A program made the translations under genes and the position numbers. The notes under the pieces are model-generated. The model worked only from the letters and a program-made list of their open reading frames with translations, did not search any database and was not told the origin of the DNA. A stretch of DNA of 64,000 bases from Bacteroidaceae bacterium (GTDB lineage Bacteria; Bacteroidota; Bacteroidia; Bacteroidales; Bacteroidaceae): positions 1-64,000 of the forward strand of contig JAFWAX010000070.1 in the NCBI GenBank assembly GCA_017507385.1, in the 5' to 3' direction. Positions 16,923 through 26,415 of this stretch are shown here, piece by piece (the first letter of the stretch is position 1; each line of letters begins with the position of its first letter).

Positions 16923-18890
16923 ATGTATAATTTAGAAGAATTAAACCGTAAGGACAGAAACGAACTTCTTGGCATTGCAGGAGAAATGGGCATTTCCAAT
17001 ACGGAAAAAATGGATGAAACAGAATTAAGACTGGCTATCATCGATGAGCAAGCTTCCAATTTCGCTTCCAATGCAGCAACGACAGAGAAAGCCCCTCGCA
17101 AACGCTCTCGTGTCAGCGTCAAAAATGTAGATAGAGTATATACAGCCAATCAGGACAAGGCAAAGAAAGTGGACAAGAACATGAAAATCACCAAAGACGA
17201 ATCACTTTTTGCCGACCTTTCCGAAGAAGAAAAAGCAATGCTATCTGCACCTGCGAAAGAATCTGCTTCCTCTGAAATAGCCTCTGAAAGCAATGCCGAA
17301 ACAAAAAAGGCTGACAAAAAGTCCAAAGTTTCAGAAGAGAAGAAGGAGGAAGAAGGAAGTAACAGCAACAACGAGACCCCAGAAAAGGCTGAAGATGCTG
17401 CTGCTCCAAAGAAAAGGACACGAAAGACCAAATCCAAGGCAGAGGAATCCAAAGAGAATGTACCCGAAGCCGACAAGAAGGAACTGGCAGCCGAACCTGA
17501 GAATGCTGTTCCAGAAGCAATGTTCGTTCCAGAAAGCAACACCCCGGCACAAACCATCTTCACCAGCAAGAGCAAGCCAGCTGGCACCTCCGACTTCATC
17601 ATCATCGAAGATATCCCCAGCGAGTCAGACATCTATGAGCCCCTGGACATCTTCAAGCAGATAGAAGAAAGCGGAACGCAAGAGGCTGCTCAAGCAAGAC
17701 CTCCATACGAAGACTTCATCATTCCAGCATTCCCTGAGAAAAAGGAAAGATTCATCAAGGAAAAGCCATACGAATTCGACGATATCGTCCGCGTGAGCGG
17801 TGTTCTCGAAACAATCGACAACTATGGTTTCCTGCGTAGCAGCGACTACAACTACCTTCCTTCGCCCGACGACGTATATGTCAACTTGCAGCAAATCAAG
17901 CACTACGGGCTCAAAACAGGCGATGTTGTAGATGGTTTCGTGCGTCCACCAAGAGATGGAGAGCGTTTCTTCCCACTCACGAGTGTAGAGAAAATCAACG
18001 GATGCGATCCCGCCAGAGTGCGTGACCGTGTAGGATTCGAGTTCCTCACTCCACTCTTTCCCGACGAGAAGTTCAAGCTCTGCAAAGGATTCAACGACAG
18101 CAAGTCATCACGCATTGTCGATTTGTTCTCCCCTATCGGAAAAGGACAGCGTGCGCTCATCGTGGCACAGCCTAAAACAGGTAAGACCATGCTGATGAAA
18201 GATATTGCCAACTCCATTGCCGCCAATCATCCCGAAGCATATCTGATGATGCTGCTCATCGACGAGCGTCCAGAGGAAGTAACCGACATGGCACGCACCG
18301 TCAATGCAGAAGTCATTGCCAGCACCTTCGATGCACCAGCAGAAAACCACGTCAAGATTGCTGGCATCGTCCTGGAAAAAGCCAAGCGAATGGTCGAATG
18401 CGGACACGATGTAGTCATCTTCCTCGACTCCATCACCCGACTGGCACGTGCCTACAACACTGTTTCGCCTGCATCAGGCAAAGTGCTGTCTGGAGGTGTT
18501 GACGCCAATGTCCTGCACAAGCCCAAGCGATTCTTCGGTGCAGCCCGCAACATCGAAAACGGCGGTTCGCTAACCATCATCGCAACAGCTCTCATCGATA
18601 CTGGCTCCAAGATGGACGAGGTCATCTTTGAGGAATTCAAAGGCACAGGCAACATGGAACTTCAGCTTGACCGCAGCCTCGCCAACAAGCGTGTGTTCCC
18701 GGCTGTCAACCTCACAGCATCTTCTACTCGCCGCGACGATTTGCTGCAAGACCAGACTACGCTCAACCGCATGTGGGTGCTGCGCAACCACCTTGCCGAC
18801 ATGAACTCTATGGAAGCCATGGATTTCGTCATGAAGCAGATAGAGCGCACCAAAAACAACGAGGAGTTCCTCATCAGCATGAACGGATAG
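16923..18890 (+). CDS. rho: Transcription termination factor Rho with long disordered insert
   Basis: Hexameric RNA helicase that ends transcription. The Rho_N helical domain occupies residues about 1-45. About 230 residues of Lys/Glu/Ala/Ser-rich low-complexity sequence follow (46-275). The cold-shock-like RNA-binding domain runs from about 284 to 360 ([20 protein letters not shown]). The ATPase domain carries Walker [14 protein letters not shown] near residue 418 and [15 protein letters not shown]. The insert is a known feature of Bacteroidota Rho, and work on B. thetaiotaomicron Rho reported that its disordered region drives condensate formation. I placed the start at 16923 because an upstream in-frame ATG (16776) lies inside the promoter. 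The 5' leader is long, about 140 bases. Confidence 0.95.
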   Translation: MYNLEELNRKDRNELLGIAGEMGISNTEKMDETELRLAIIDEQASNFASNAATTEKAPRKRSRVSVKNVDRVYTANQDKAKKVDKNMKITKDESLFADLSEEEKAMLSAPAKESASSEIASESNAETKKADKKSKVSEEKKEEEGSNSNNETPEKAEDAAAPKKRTRKTKSKAEESKENVPEADKKELAAEPENAVPEAMFVPESNTPAQTIFTSKSKPAGTSDFIIIEDIPSESDIYEPLDIFKQIEESGTQEAAQARPPYEDFIIPAFPEKKERFIKEKPYEFDDIVRVSGVLETIDNYGFLRSSDYNYLPSPDDVYVNLQQIKHYGLKTGDVVDGFVRPPRDGERFFPLTSVEKINGCDPARVRDRVGFEFLTPLFPDEKFKLCKGFNDSKSSRIVDLFSPIGKGQRALIVAQPKTGKTMLMKDIANSIAANHPEAYLMMLLIDERPEEVTDMARTVNAEVIASTFDAPAENHVKIAGIVLEKAKRMVECGHDVVIFLDSITRLARAYNTVSPASGKVLSGGVDANVLHKPKRFFGAARNIENGGSLTIIATALIDTGSKMDEVIFEEFKGTGNMELQLDRSLANKRVFPAVNLTASSTRRDDLLQDQTTLNRMWVLRNHLADMNSMEAMDFVMKQIERTKNNEEFLISMNG

Positions 18891-18971
18891 CCATTCGAGA
18901 AGCATACGAAATGCTTCCCGAACAGGCTACAGACGGAGGACTTGAGCGTACATTCAAACATATATATATCA

Positions 18972-19005
18972 GCAAAAAAGGAAGGACGGTGTCCTTCCTT
19001 TTTGC
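18972..19005. terminator. Bidirectional terminator between rho and the DUF4369 gene
   Basis: Stem of about 15 bp (18972-18987 and 18991-19005) with a GGT loop, A-rich on the left arm and T-rich on the right. The flanking genes are convergent. Confidence 0.85.
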
Positions 19006-19024
19006 ATGCTTTCACATAACATCC

Positions 19025-19723
19025 TCAATCTTCGTCCTCGCACAAACGCATATATTCCACGACATCCTTATGCTGCTTAAACTCCTCGGGTGCGCGACTA
19101 TAAATTTCTTCAATCTGAGGCGTTGTAGTCGGATATCCGAACTGATTTTGTGCATTGTCACAAAGCACCAGAAAATAAGTCAGTCCCAGAACATTCTCAT
19201 AGTTTTCCGTTACAAAATGCGTTTCGAGCTTGTCTATCGCCATCCTCAGCATCGCTTCCTCTTCCCCCAACTGGCGCAGTATCTCGTCATGCTCATACCC
19301 GTCCAGTATCATCCTGCTCTCCTTGCGAGGCAAATCCTGCAAAAGCGTCAACAAAGAGTCACGTTCCGTCATAAACGCAAAAAACTTATCATTCAAAGGA
19401 GTGCCACCCACCTTCATCATGTTCGTCTGGTCAACCACCTTTATCACGCCCTCTTCCAGTACAATCGGGATATTGTCACCGCCGTTTCCAAAATACATGC
19501 GCACACACATCACAGAGTCCACCGGTCCGCTCATGCTGAATGCGCCATGCACAATCTTGCACGAATCCAAAGGATTGTCATCCTCCGAGCCAATAGGATA
19601 CAAATACACCATGTCGCCGTCGTAAATAGACTGCAACGATGTACCCATGATGTTATAGCTTGTAGAGCATGCCGTCAACGTTAGCAATCCCAAGAATAAA
19701 AGAAATTTCAATGTCTCTTTCAT
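19025..19723 (-). CDS. DUF4369-type lipoprotein
   Basis: 232-residue lipoprotein with lipobox LTLTAC (Cys19). The N-terminal half (about 25-125) has the alternating beta pattern and ...DSCKIVHGAFSMSGPVDS... style segment of DUF4369, a domain usually found ahead of thioredoxin domains. Here it is followed only by a helical region, with no thioredoxin domain. The protein ends in an acidic tail. It stands alone, with a consensus promoter at 19769-19799, and converges on rho. Function unknown. Confidence 0.8.
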   Translation of the reverse strand: MKETLKFLLFLGLLTLTACSTSYNIMGTSLQSIYDGDMVYLYPIGSEDDNPLDSCKIVHGAFSMSGPVDSVMCVRMYFGNGGDNIPIVLEEGVIKVVDQTNMMKVGGTPLNDKFFAFMTERDSLLTLLQDLPRKESRMILDGYEHDEILRQLGEEEAMLRMAIDKLETHFVTENYENVLGLTYFLVLCDNAQNQFGYPTTTPQIEEIYSRAPEEFKQHKDVVEYMRLCEDED

Positions 19724-19768
19724 CGATTAGATTTACTCACTTATGATTACAAAAACGAATATAGTATG

Positions 19769-19799
19769 CAAAAGTATAAAAAAAAACGCATCCGACAAA
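19769..19799 (-). promoter_or_regulatory. Promoter of the DUF4369 lipoprotein gene
   Basis: On the minus strand TTTG (19799-19796), a spacer of exactly 19 bases and TACTTTTG (19776-19769). The element ends 45 bases before the start codon. Confidence 0.8.
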
Positions 19800-19896
19800 A
19801 TATTTTCAATGCTCTTGACAACAATTCAATATTTTTATGCCTAACAAAAGAAAAAGTATTAGGAATCATTCTCTTAGAAGGACGCCACTACGCACT

Positions 19897-19973
19897 CACC
19901 GCCTGCATTATATCTCAAGCACCGTGTTTTAAATATTTCGCAGGCGGTGTTTTAAATATTATGAACACGGCAA
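19897..19973. repeat. Palindromic element, family B, copy 2 (decayed)
   Basis: CACCGCCTGC (19897-19906) pairs with GCAGGCGGTG (19940-19949), and two direct copies of the GTGTTTTAAATATT unit follow one another. The copy is less regular than the one at 3146-3221. It lies in the 343-base gap between the DUF4369 gene and asnS, both on the minus strand. The rest of that gap holds no gene I can support. Confidence 0.75.
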
Positions 19974-20066
19974 GCGCATCTGGAAAGTGGCGAGAGAAGC
20001 GAAAAACGAAAAAGGCACAGAGCATTTCTGCCCTATGCCTTCATGTATATAATATGTGTCAATTCG

Positions 20067-21488
20067 TCAGAATTCTGCTGTTTTTGGAGTACGTGGGAAT
20101 GGAATGACATCGCGGATGTTCTGCATACCTGTAACAAAGAGAATGAGTCGTTCAAAGCCAAGACCAAAGCCTCCATGTGGACATGAGCCGAAACGACGGG
20201 TGTCAAGATACCACCACATATCCTTCATTGGGATGTCTCGCTCGTTGATTTCATTCATAAGCTTGTCATAGTTTTCTTCACGAACTGAGCCACCGATGAT
20301 CTCGCCAATCTGCGGGAAGAGGACATCTGTGCCCTGTACTGTTTCTTCCATTTCCAGACCATTGAAAACAGGCTTCTGTTCGTCTATCTTCATGTAGAAT
20401 GCCTTGATTTTCTTTGGATAGTTAGTCATGATGACAGGCTTCTTGAAGTATTCTTCCACCAAGAAACGCTCGTGCTCAGAAGCAAGGTCGTCGCCCCAGT
20501 TGCAAGGGAACTCGAACTTCTTTCCATCCTTGATGGCCTGCTGCAAAATCTCAATACCCTTTGTATATGGAAGACGAACGAACTCTTCCTTGAGAATGCC
20601 TTCAAGACGTTCAATAAGTCCCTTGTCTATCATCTTGTTGAGGAATTCGAGGTCGTCCTTGCAGTTGTCGAGTGCCCACTTCACACAGAACTTGATGAAG
20701 TCTTCCTCGAGATCCATGAGGTCATCAAGGTCGATGAATGCCACTTCTGGTTCTATCATCCAGAACTCAGCCAAATGGCGTGGAGTATTGGAGTTTTCGG
20801 CACGGAAAGTCGGTCCGAATGTATAAATCTGTCCAAGCGCCGTTGCGCCAAGCTCACCTTCAAGCTGTCCAGAGACAGTGAGTGAAGCCTGCTTGCCGAA
20901 GAAGTCGTCATCATAGATGATGGAGCCATTCTCATCCTTCTTCAAATCATATAGATTCTTCGTTGTCACCTGAAACATCTGTCCGGCACCTTCACAGTCG
21001 GATGCTGTGATGATTGGCGTGTGGAAATAGAAATAGCCATGCTGATGGAAGTAAGTGTGAATAGCCATTGCCATATTGTGGCGGATACGCATCACAGCCC
21101 CAAAAGTATTGGTTCTCAAACGCATGTGTGCATGCTGGCGCATATACTCAAATGTCTGTCCTTTCTTCTGCATTGGATAGTCGGCAGCACATTCGCCATA
21201 CACCTTGATGTCTGTTGCCTGAATTTCAACAGCCTGTCCTGAACCGATAGACTCCACCATTGTTCCTGTTACGGAAAGACATGCGCCAGTGGTGATGAGC
21301 TTCATCATTTCTGGGTCGAACTTCTCAACATCAGCCACAATCTGCACATTCTTGATGGTAGAGCCATCGTTGAGCGCAATGAAATTGACAGCCTTGCTTC
21401 CACGCTTAGTGCGAACCCAACCCATTACTGTTACCTCCGTACCAAAGTCGGTACGCTGCAAGAGGTCTATAATTTTTATTCTTTTCAT
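20067..21488 (-). CDS. asnS: Asparaginyl-tRNA synthetase
   Basis: Class II aminoacyl-tRNA synthetase charging tRNA-Asn. The N-terminal OB-fold anticodon-binding domain (about 1-110) is followed by the catalytic domain. Motif 2 is [21 protein letters not shown] and motif 3 is [10 protein letters not shown]. The 473-residue length, longer than the 466 of E. coli AsnS, and the CDLEFLNKM-type insert fit asparaginyl rather than aspartyl enzymes. It follows the pseudouridine synthase gene by 98 bases on the same strand. Confidence 0.96.
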   Translation of the reverse strand: MKRIKIIDLLQRTDFGTEVTVMGWVRTKRGSKAVNFIALNDGSTIKNVQIVADVEKFDPEMMKLITTGACLSVTGTMVESIGSGQAVEIQATDIKVYGECAADYPMQKKGQTFEYMRQHAHMRLRTNTFGAVMRIRHNMAMAIHTYFHQHGYFYFHTPIITASDCEGAGQMFQVTTKNLYDLKKDENGSIIYDDDFFGKQASLTVSGQLEGELGATALGQIYTFGPTFRAENSNTPRHLAEFWMIEPEVAFIDLDDLMDLEEDFIKFCVKWALDNCKDDLEFLNKMIDKGLIERLEGILKEEFVRLPYTKGIEILQQAIKDGKKFEFPCNWGDDLASEHERFLVEEYFKKPVIMTNYPKKIKAFYMKIDEQKPVFNGLEMEETVQGTDVLFPQIGEIIGGSVREENYDKLMNEINERDIPMKDMWWYLDTRRFGSCPHGGFGLGFERLILFVTGMQNIRDVIPFPRTPKTAEF

Positions 21489-21586
21489 TTTTCTACTTTT
21501 ACAGTTTGGCGATTTCTACAGTTCCACCATCTTGCGGCAACCATCCCGTAGAAAAGCACAAACCTTTATACCGTATAACCGATTAT

Positions 21587-23038
21587 TTACTCATAATGCC
21601 CTGTATGGAGCATGGCTACTTCCTGCTCAGTGAGGAAACGCCAATCGCCTCTCTTGACACCCTTCTTGGTAAGACCTGCAAACATCACACGGTCGAGCTT
21701 GCACACTTTGTAGCCAAGGCTCTCGAAGATGCGGCGCACAATGCGGTTTTTGCCTGAGTGAATCTCAATGCCCACCTGCTTGCGGTCTGTTTCTGAAGCA
21801 TAGCTGATAGCATCAGCCTTGATGTCTCCGTCCTCAAGCGTGATGCCCTCTGCAATCTGCTTCATGTCGGCAGCGGTGCAGTTCTTGTCAAGGAAAACAT
21901 GGTATATCTTCTTCTTGAGGAACTTAGGATGTGTGAGCTTTGAGGCAAGGTCGCCGTCGTTTGTGAAGAGGAGCACGCCTGTTGTGTTGCGGTCGAGGCG
22001 TCCAACTGGATAGATGCGTTCGCGACAGCAGTTCTTCACGAGGTCCATCACTGTCTTACGCTGCTGTGGATCGTCTGATGTAGTCACGTAATCCTTGGGT
22101 TTATTGAGGATCACATAAACTTTCTTCTCAATGCTGACAAGCTGGTCGTGGAAGTGAATTTCATCTGTGCGCTGCACTTTTGTTCCAAGTTCAGTAACGA
22201 CCTTTCCATTGACAGAAACAACACCAGCCTGAATGAACTGGTCAGCCTCACGACGTGAACATACACCGGCATTGGCAAGGAACTTGTTCAGACGGAGTGG
22301 TGCATTAGGGTCTTCCAAATATTCCTTATACTCAATCTGCTTCTTCAAGCTATACTTTGCATTGGGATTATAATCTGCTGAATGCTGACGATAGCCACCA
22401 CGGTTGTTGTTATTGTAACCGCCACGCTGCTGATAACCACCACGGCTGTTGCCATTGTTGCTGTAGCCACCACGCTGCTGATAGCCACCACGCTGCTGCT
22501 GGTAGCCGCCACGGTTGTTGTAACCGCCATTATTATTGTATGAAGAACGCTGCTGATAGCCGCCCTGACGTGGCTGATAGCCACCTTGCTGTTCAAAGCC
22601 GCCTTCCTGTTCTGCATTCTGGTGATAACCACGGTTGCCATAGTTGCCACGCTGCTGATAGTTGCCACGATTGTTATTGTTATAGCCACCACGCTGCTGC
22701 TGATAGCCGCCACGGTTGTTGCTGTAACCGCCATTATTATTGTATGAAGAACGCTGCTGATAGCCGCCCTGACGCTGCCCTCCTTCTTCCGATGAGAATG
22801 AATTTCCAAAGCCTGCCGGACGGAATCCGCGTTCATTCTGTACTCCATTTGAACTATAAGCCGCACGTTCACTGCGATTGAAACGAGGGCGCTGGGGACG
22901 ATCGCCACGATTGAACGATGAACGTCCATTGAAATTACCTTCACGGTTATAAGATGAACGATAGCCCTCACGGTTACCGCCATTTTCAGAGTGTTCTTCT
23001 GCAGGTGCATTGCCCTGCCATTCTTCAAATTCAGACAT
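21587..23038 (-). CDS. RsuA/RluB-family pseudouridine synthase with RGG/QN-rich tail
   Basis: rRNA pseudouridine synthase of the RsuA/RluB/RluE/RluF family. The C-terminal half holds an S4 RNA-binding domain (LRLNKFLANAGVCSRREAD, about 246-300) and the catalytic domain with VGRLDRNTTG, whose Asp is the catalytic residue. The first 225 residues are low complexity: Gly, Tyr, Asn, Gln and Arg in repeats such as GGYQQRGGYNNNNRGGY. This resembles RGG and prion-like RNA-binding regions. Residues 89-105 are repeated at 157-173, from an in-frame 204-bp duplication. Typical RluB proteins are about 250-300 residues, so the tail nearly doubles the length. Target site in rRNA cannot be fixed from sequence alone. 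Confidence 0.93.
   Translation of the reverse strand: MSEFEEWQGNAPAEEHSENGGNREGYRSSYNREGNFNGRSSFNRGDRPQRPRFNRSERAAYSSNGVQNERGFRPAGFGNSFSSEEGGQRQGGYQQRSSYNNNGGYSNNRGGYQQQRGGYNNNNRGNYQQRGNYGNRGYHQNAEQEGGFEQQGGYQPRQGGYQQRSSYNNNGGYNNRGGYQQQRGGYQQRGGYSNNGNSRGGYQQRGGYNNNNRGGYRQHSADYNPNAKYSLKKQIEYKEYLEDPNAPLRLNKFLANAGVCSRREADQFIQAGVVSVNGKVVTELGTKVQRTDEIHFHDQLVSIEKKVYVILNKPKDYVTTSDDPQQRKTVMDLVKNCCRERIYPVGRLDRNTTGVLLFTNDGDLASKLTHPKFLKKKIYHVFLDKNCTAADMKQIAEGITLEDGDIKADAISYASETDRKQVGIEIHSGKNRIVRRIFESLGYKVCKLDRVMFAGLTKKGVKRGDWRFLTEQEVAMLHTGHYE
22520..22774. repeat. In-frame 204-bp coding duplication
   Basis: A 51-base sequence at 22520-22570 recurs exactly at 22724-22774. The offset of 204 bp is 68 codons, so the reading frame of the pseudouridine synthase is kept. 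Between and around the copies lie shorter repeats encoding GGYQQ and NNRGG units. Confidence 0.9.
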
Positions 23039-23105
23039 AATTTTAATACTTATTTTTCTTTTTCCTTATATAAAATTTTGTGTTTCTACAGCACATCAAA
23101 CGGAG

Positions 23106-24452
23106 TTATACTCCTGTGTATGAGTGAGGTGTGATGGCACGAAGTTCGGACTTCACGCTCTCTGGCACACCAAGACCTTCAATAAAAGTACTGATGCTCT
23201 CCGCTGTGATTGCTGCATTTGTTCGAGTCAGAGCTTTCAATGCTTCATAGGGATTTGGGTATGCCTCACGGCGCAAGATGGTCTGGATACCTTCAGCACA
23301 CACTGCCCAGCAGTTATCAAGATCGCGATTAATAGCATCTTCATTGAGCAGAAGCTTGCGAAGCCCCTTGAGCGTTGACTGGATTGAAATGACCATGTGT
23401 CCCATTGGCACGCCGACATTGCGAAGCACAGTGGAATCTGTAAGGTCGCGCTGCAAACGGCTCACAGGCAGTTTCTGGCTGAGGAACGCAAGGATTGCGT
23501 TTGCCATGCCAAGATTTCCTTCTGAGTTCTCAAAATCAATTGGATTAACCTTATGAGGCATAGCAGAAGAGCCAACTTCCCCAGCCTTGATTTTCTGCTT
23601 GAAATACTCCATAGAAACATACATCCAGAAGTCGCGGTCAAGGTCGATGATGATGGTATTGATACGTTTCATCGCATCGAAGATTGACCCCAGATGGTCA
23701 TAATTGCTAATCTGCGTTGTCCATTGCTCACGCTCCAGCCCCAGCTTCTCTGCAACAAACTGATTGCCAAAAGCTTTCCAGTCGTATGCAGGATAAGCAA
23801 CATGGTGAGCATTGTAGTTGCCTGTTGCACCGCCAAATTTTGCAGTGAGCTTGCATGCTTTCAGCAGATTCAGCTGTTCCTCAAGACGATACACATATAC
23901 CATCACTTCCTTGCCCAAACGCGTTGGAGATGCTGGCTGTCCATGCGTCTTTGCCAGCATTGAGACATTCTTCCACTCTTCGGCATACTCTCTCAGCTGG
24001 GCGATGAGTTCTTCCAGCTGCGGGTAGTACACTTCTTCCAGCGCATCCTTGACTGAAAGGGGAACAGAAGTATTGTTGATGTCCTGGCTTGTCAAGCCAA
24101 AGTGGATAAATTCCTTATATTCATCGAAATTTCCTATCTTGTCAAGCTCCTCTTTGATGAAATACTCAACCGCTTTCACGTCATGGTTTGTCACTTTTTC
24201 AATATCCTTAACACGCTGAGCATCAGCCTCGCTAAAATTGCGATAGATGTCACGCAGACGTTCGAAGAGACTCTTGTCAAAGTTCTCCAGCTGAGGAAGC
24301 GGAAGTTCGCACAAAGTAATGAAATATTCAATTTCCACTCTGACACGATACTTAATCAATGCGTATTCAGAAAAATATGAAGCTAAAGCTTCTGCCTTGC
24401 TCCTGTAACGGCCATCAATAGGTGAAACTGCCGTAAGTGCGTTAAGTTCCAT
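23106..24452 (-). CDS. purB: Adenylosuccinate lyase
   Basis: Enzyme of purine synthesis that removes fumarate from SAICAR and from adenylosuccinate. The fumarase/aspartase signature is GSSAMPHKVNP, in the flexible loop. The TSQDINNTS segment and the KTHGQPASPTRLGKE segment, which carries the catalytic His, are both present. The 448-residue length fits the family. A TAACTTTG element at 24588-24595 implies a leader of about 135 bases. Confidence 0.96.
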   Translation of the reverse strand: MELNALTAVSPIDGRYRSKAEALASYFSEYALIKYRVRVEIEYFITLCELPLPQLENFDKSLFERLRDIYRNFSEADAQRVKDIEKVTNHDVKAVEYFIKEELDKIGNFDEYKEFIHFGLTSQDINNTSVPLSVKDALEEVYYPQLEELIAQLREYAEEWKNVSMLAKTHGQPASPTRLGKEVMVYVYRLEEQLNLLKACKLTAKFGGATGNYNAHHVAYPAYDWKAFGNQFVAEKLGLEREQWTTQISNYDHLGSIFDAMKRINTIIIDLDRDFWMYVSMEYFKQKIKAGEVGSSAMPHKVNPIDFENSEGNLGMANAILAFLSQKLPVSRLQRDLTDSTVLRNVGVPMGHMVISIQSTLKGLRKLLLNEDAINRDLDNCWAVCAEGIQTILRREAYPNPYEALKALTRTNAAITAESISTFIEGLGVPESVKSELRAITPHSYTGV

Positions 24453-24587
24453 AGTGAATCTTTTCGTTTTTGCTTTTACGTTTCACATGAGCGTCGCCAA
24501 GACGCTTGAAAATTCTCTTTCTGTTATTTTGTTATTGCTATATACTATTTATGCAGGGAATGCCTATCGCTTGCTATTTTTTCATTG

Positions 24588-24595
24588 CAAAGTTA
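24588..24595 (-). promoter_or_regulatory. Probable -7 element of the purB promoter
   Basis: TAACTTTG followed by C on the minus strand, 136 bases before the purB start. A matching -33 element was not seen. Confidence 0.5.
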
Positions 24596-24664
24596 TGAAC
24601 TTATGCTCAAGAATCCAGCATAATAGTCTGCAAACTCTCCCGTTTTTTTCTTTTTTATATCTTT

Positions 24665-25060
24665 TCAGCCTTTTTCAACCACCGAAATGCGAAATGCAGT
24701 GTACACTTCCAACACGACAAAGATGACAAACAACACCAGCCACGAGGAAGGCGCCACATACATTCCAAAGTAAAATCCTTGCGGCAAACACATCAGCGCA
24801 GCCGACAAAATGAGTGCAATAATGCCAAAAACACGCTGATGATAAAGTCTCCGCATCGTCAGTTCTTTGGGATCCATCACCCCATACTTCTGATAGAACG
24901 GAGTTTGTGCAAATCGTCCCACAGCAAAAACCACAACGCCCAGACAAAAGACATAAGAGGCAATGACTGGCACAGGAAGCCACGCCACTGCTCCAGCCGC
25001 CACCAGCACCTCTCCCACAATCTCTACATACCCTAAAAATTTCTCCTTGTCCATATCCAT
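24665..25060 (-). CDS. Small inner-membrane protein, function unknown
   Basis: 131-residue protein with four hydrophobic segments (roughly residues 10-30, 35-50, 75-95 and 105-125), both ends probably in the cytoplasm. I recognise no catalytic motif. It starts 29 bases after the stop of the FtsB/DivIC-like gene on the same strand, so the two are probably one transcript. A second ATG two codons later (25054) is equally possible as start. Such small four-helix proteins next to ftsB homologues occur in Bacteroidales, but no function is established to my knowledge. Confidence 0.75.
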   Translation of the reverse strand: MDMDKEKFLGYVEIVGEVLVAAGAVAWLPVPVIASYVFCLGVVVFAVGRFAQTPFYQKYGVMDPKELTMRRLYHQRVFGIIALILSAALMCLPQGFYFGMYVAPSSWLVLFVIFVVLEVYTAFRISVVEKG

Positions 25061-25088
25061 ATACACATCAACATCTTAACCCACGAAC

Positions 25089-25385
25089 TCACTCCTCACT
25101 CTCCACAATGAAAATATCCTCATCATCAGCCTTCATATAGTAGCGGCTGCGAGCAACATCCCTCACAGCCTCATCATCAAACTTCAAAGCATTCAGCATT
25201 TTCCTGTCTTGTTCAAATCTGCGATTATACTCGTCAATCTCAGCCCGCAGCCTTGCAATTTCCTGCTGCTGCCCCACACGATTCACCAGACTGCTTTCAC
25301 CAACAAAACCAATCACGCCCAAGAAAACGACAAAGGCAACAACATACTTCAGCCTGAAAATCCAATGCTTAATTCCGCTTTTCAT
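25089..25385 (-). CDS. FtsB/DivIC-like septum formation initiator
   Basis: 98-residue bitopic membrane protein of the divisome. A short cytoplasmic start and one transmembrane helix (about 12-30) precede a coiled coil (QQQEIARLRAEIDEYNRRFEQDRKML, split here by position 38-65). A conserved acidic C-terminal segment ends in DIFIVESEE. This is the standard layout of DivIC/FtsB. The ATG at 25385 was chosen over an upstream TTG. Its promoter (25448-25478, minus strand) faces away from that of the DUF4923 gene. Confidence 0.85.
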   Translation of the reverse strand: MKSGIKHWIFRLKYVVAFVVFLGVIGFVGESSLVNRVGQQQEIARLRAEIDEYNRRFEQDRKMLNALKFDDEAVRDVARSRYYMKADDEDIFIVESEE

Positions 25386-25447
25386 AAACTCAACCGTCCT
25401 GTAATGTTTTTTGAACAAAATCAACTTATTTTAACCAATTAAGAGTA

Positions 25448-25478
25448 CAAAGATAGATGAAAAATCACTAAACAACAA
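25448..25478 (-). promoter_or_regulatory. Promoter of the FtsB/DivIC-like gene
   Basis: TTG at 25478-25476 on the minus strand, a 20-base spacer and TATCTTTG (25455-25448). Confidence 0.65.
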
Positions 25479-25497
25479 GTTTATCTTCAAGATTTTC

Positions 25498-25528
25498 TTG
25501 TAAAAGTCGCCAATGATACTTAATTTTG
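25498..25528 (+). promoter_or_regulatory. Promoter of the DUF4923 gene
   Basis: TTG at 25498-25500, a 20-base spacer and TAATTTTG at 25521-25528. It is divergent from the ftsB-like promoter, and only about 20 bases separate their -33 elements. Confidence 0.65.
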
Positions 25529-25579
25529 CCACGAAATTCATAAAACAATCATAAAAAAACAAAGAACAAAAAAAAAAAA

Positions 25580-26227
25580 ATGAAAACAAGCATCATCAGA
25601 ATCGCCATGGTTGTAGCAGCAGCATTTTTCATGCCATCAACCATGAACGCTCAGTTAGCCGACCTCCTCAACAAAGCCAAAAGCCTCTTCAGCGGCACAT
25701 CATCCACCGCCAGCACCATCACCAACGTTGTCGGAAACCTACTCGGAAGCACAAAAATAACAGCTGAGAAACTCGAAGGAACATGGTCCTACACACAGCC
25801 ATGCATCGCATTCGAAAGCGAAAACACACTCAACAACATCGGCGGAAGCGTCGCCTCAGCGAAAATAGAAGAAAAGCTCAAGACAGCCCTCGACAAGGCC
25901 GGCATCAAAGCAGGACAGATGTCCATCACCTTCAATGCCGACAAAACATTCCTTATATCCACAGGAAGAAGACAAATATCAGGAACTTACCAAGTAGAAG
26001 GCACCGACTTGCTGCTCACATTCAAAACAACAAAAAAGACCATCAAGACGAACGTGAAGCTGTCGCTCGGAACCCTCCAGATAGCCATGAACGCTGACAA
26101 GATGCTGCAAATCGTCAACACCATCGCCACCAAGGCAAGCGCATACTCCAGCAACATGAAAACCGTTTCCACCCTCCTCAGCCAATACAACGGAATGTAT
26201 CTCGGACTCAAGTTTGAGAAGAAATAA
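25580..26227 (+). CDS. DUF4923-family secreted protein
   Basis: 215-residue exported protein with a signal peptide (about 1-24, ending NAQ). The mature part matches the lipocalin-like pattern I associate with DUF4923: LEGTWSYTQPCIAFESENTL, then ITFNADKTFLIS and ISGTYQVEGTDLLLTF. The N-terminal stretch contains LADLLNKAKSLF and a Ser/Thr-rich linker. It converges on a DUF4252 gene, and the two are separated by a perfect 44-bp palindrome. The run of A residues before the ATG (25569-25579) is unusually long. Function unknown. Confidence 0.8.
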   Translation: MKTSIIRIAMVVAAAFFMPSTMNAQLADLLNKAKSLFSGTSSTASTITNVVGNLLGSTKITAEKLEGTWSYTQPCIAFESENTLNNIGGSVASAKIEEKLKTALDKAGIKAGQMSITFNADKTFLISTGRRQISGTYQVEGTDLLLTFKTTKKTIKTNVKLSLGTLQIAMNADKMLQIVNTIATKASAYSSNMKTVSTLLSQYNGMYLGLKFEKK

Positions 26228-26260
26228 CTCCTTCCAAATACTTCAATCCTCAAAAACAAA

Positions 26261-26326
26261 ACCGCACCCCTCGGGTCCGCCATGGCGGACCCGAGGGGTG
26301 CGGTGCGTCGTACCCGAGGGGTACGG
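26261..26326. repeat. Palindromic element, family C, copy 1
   Basis: Bases 26261-26304 are a perfect 44-bp palindrome with no loop. A third unit follows (GTACCCGAGGGGTACGG, 26309-26326). Related copies are at 42695-42757 and 47930-47973. It lies between convergent genes with no other terminator, so it may also end transcription. Confidence 0.9.
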
Positions 26327-26415
26327 TTAGACATTCGCCAGTCATCCAGTCTCCAAAACCACAAAAACGTATCGCCGCATAAGCGAAGCTGCCTCAACTC
26401 TGCGGGTGCAGGAGA

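Noticed and set aside
18773-19684. 303-codon plus-strand frame after rho
   Set aside because: Overlaps the end of rho and the antisense strand of the DUF4369 lipoprotein gene, which has a clear signal peptide and promoter.
22345-23028. 227-codon frame within the pseudouridine synthase repeats
   Set aside because: Repeats of the real gene keep alternative frames open; composition is a frame-shifted copy of the same repeats.
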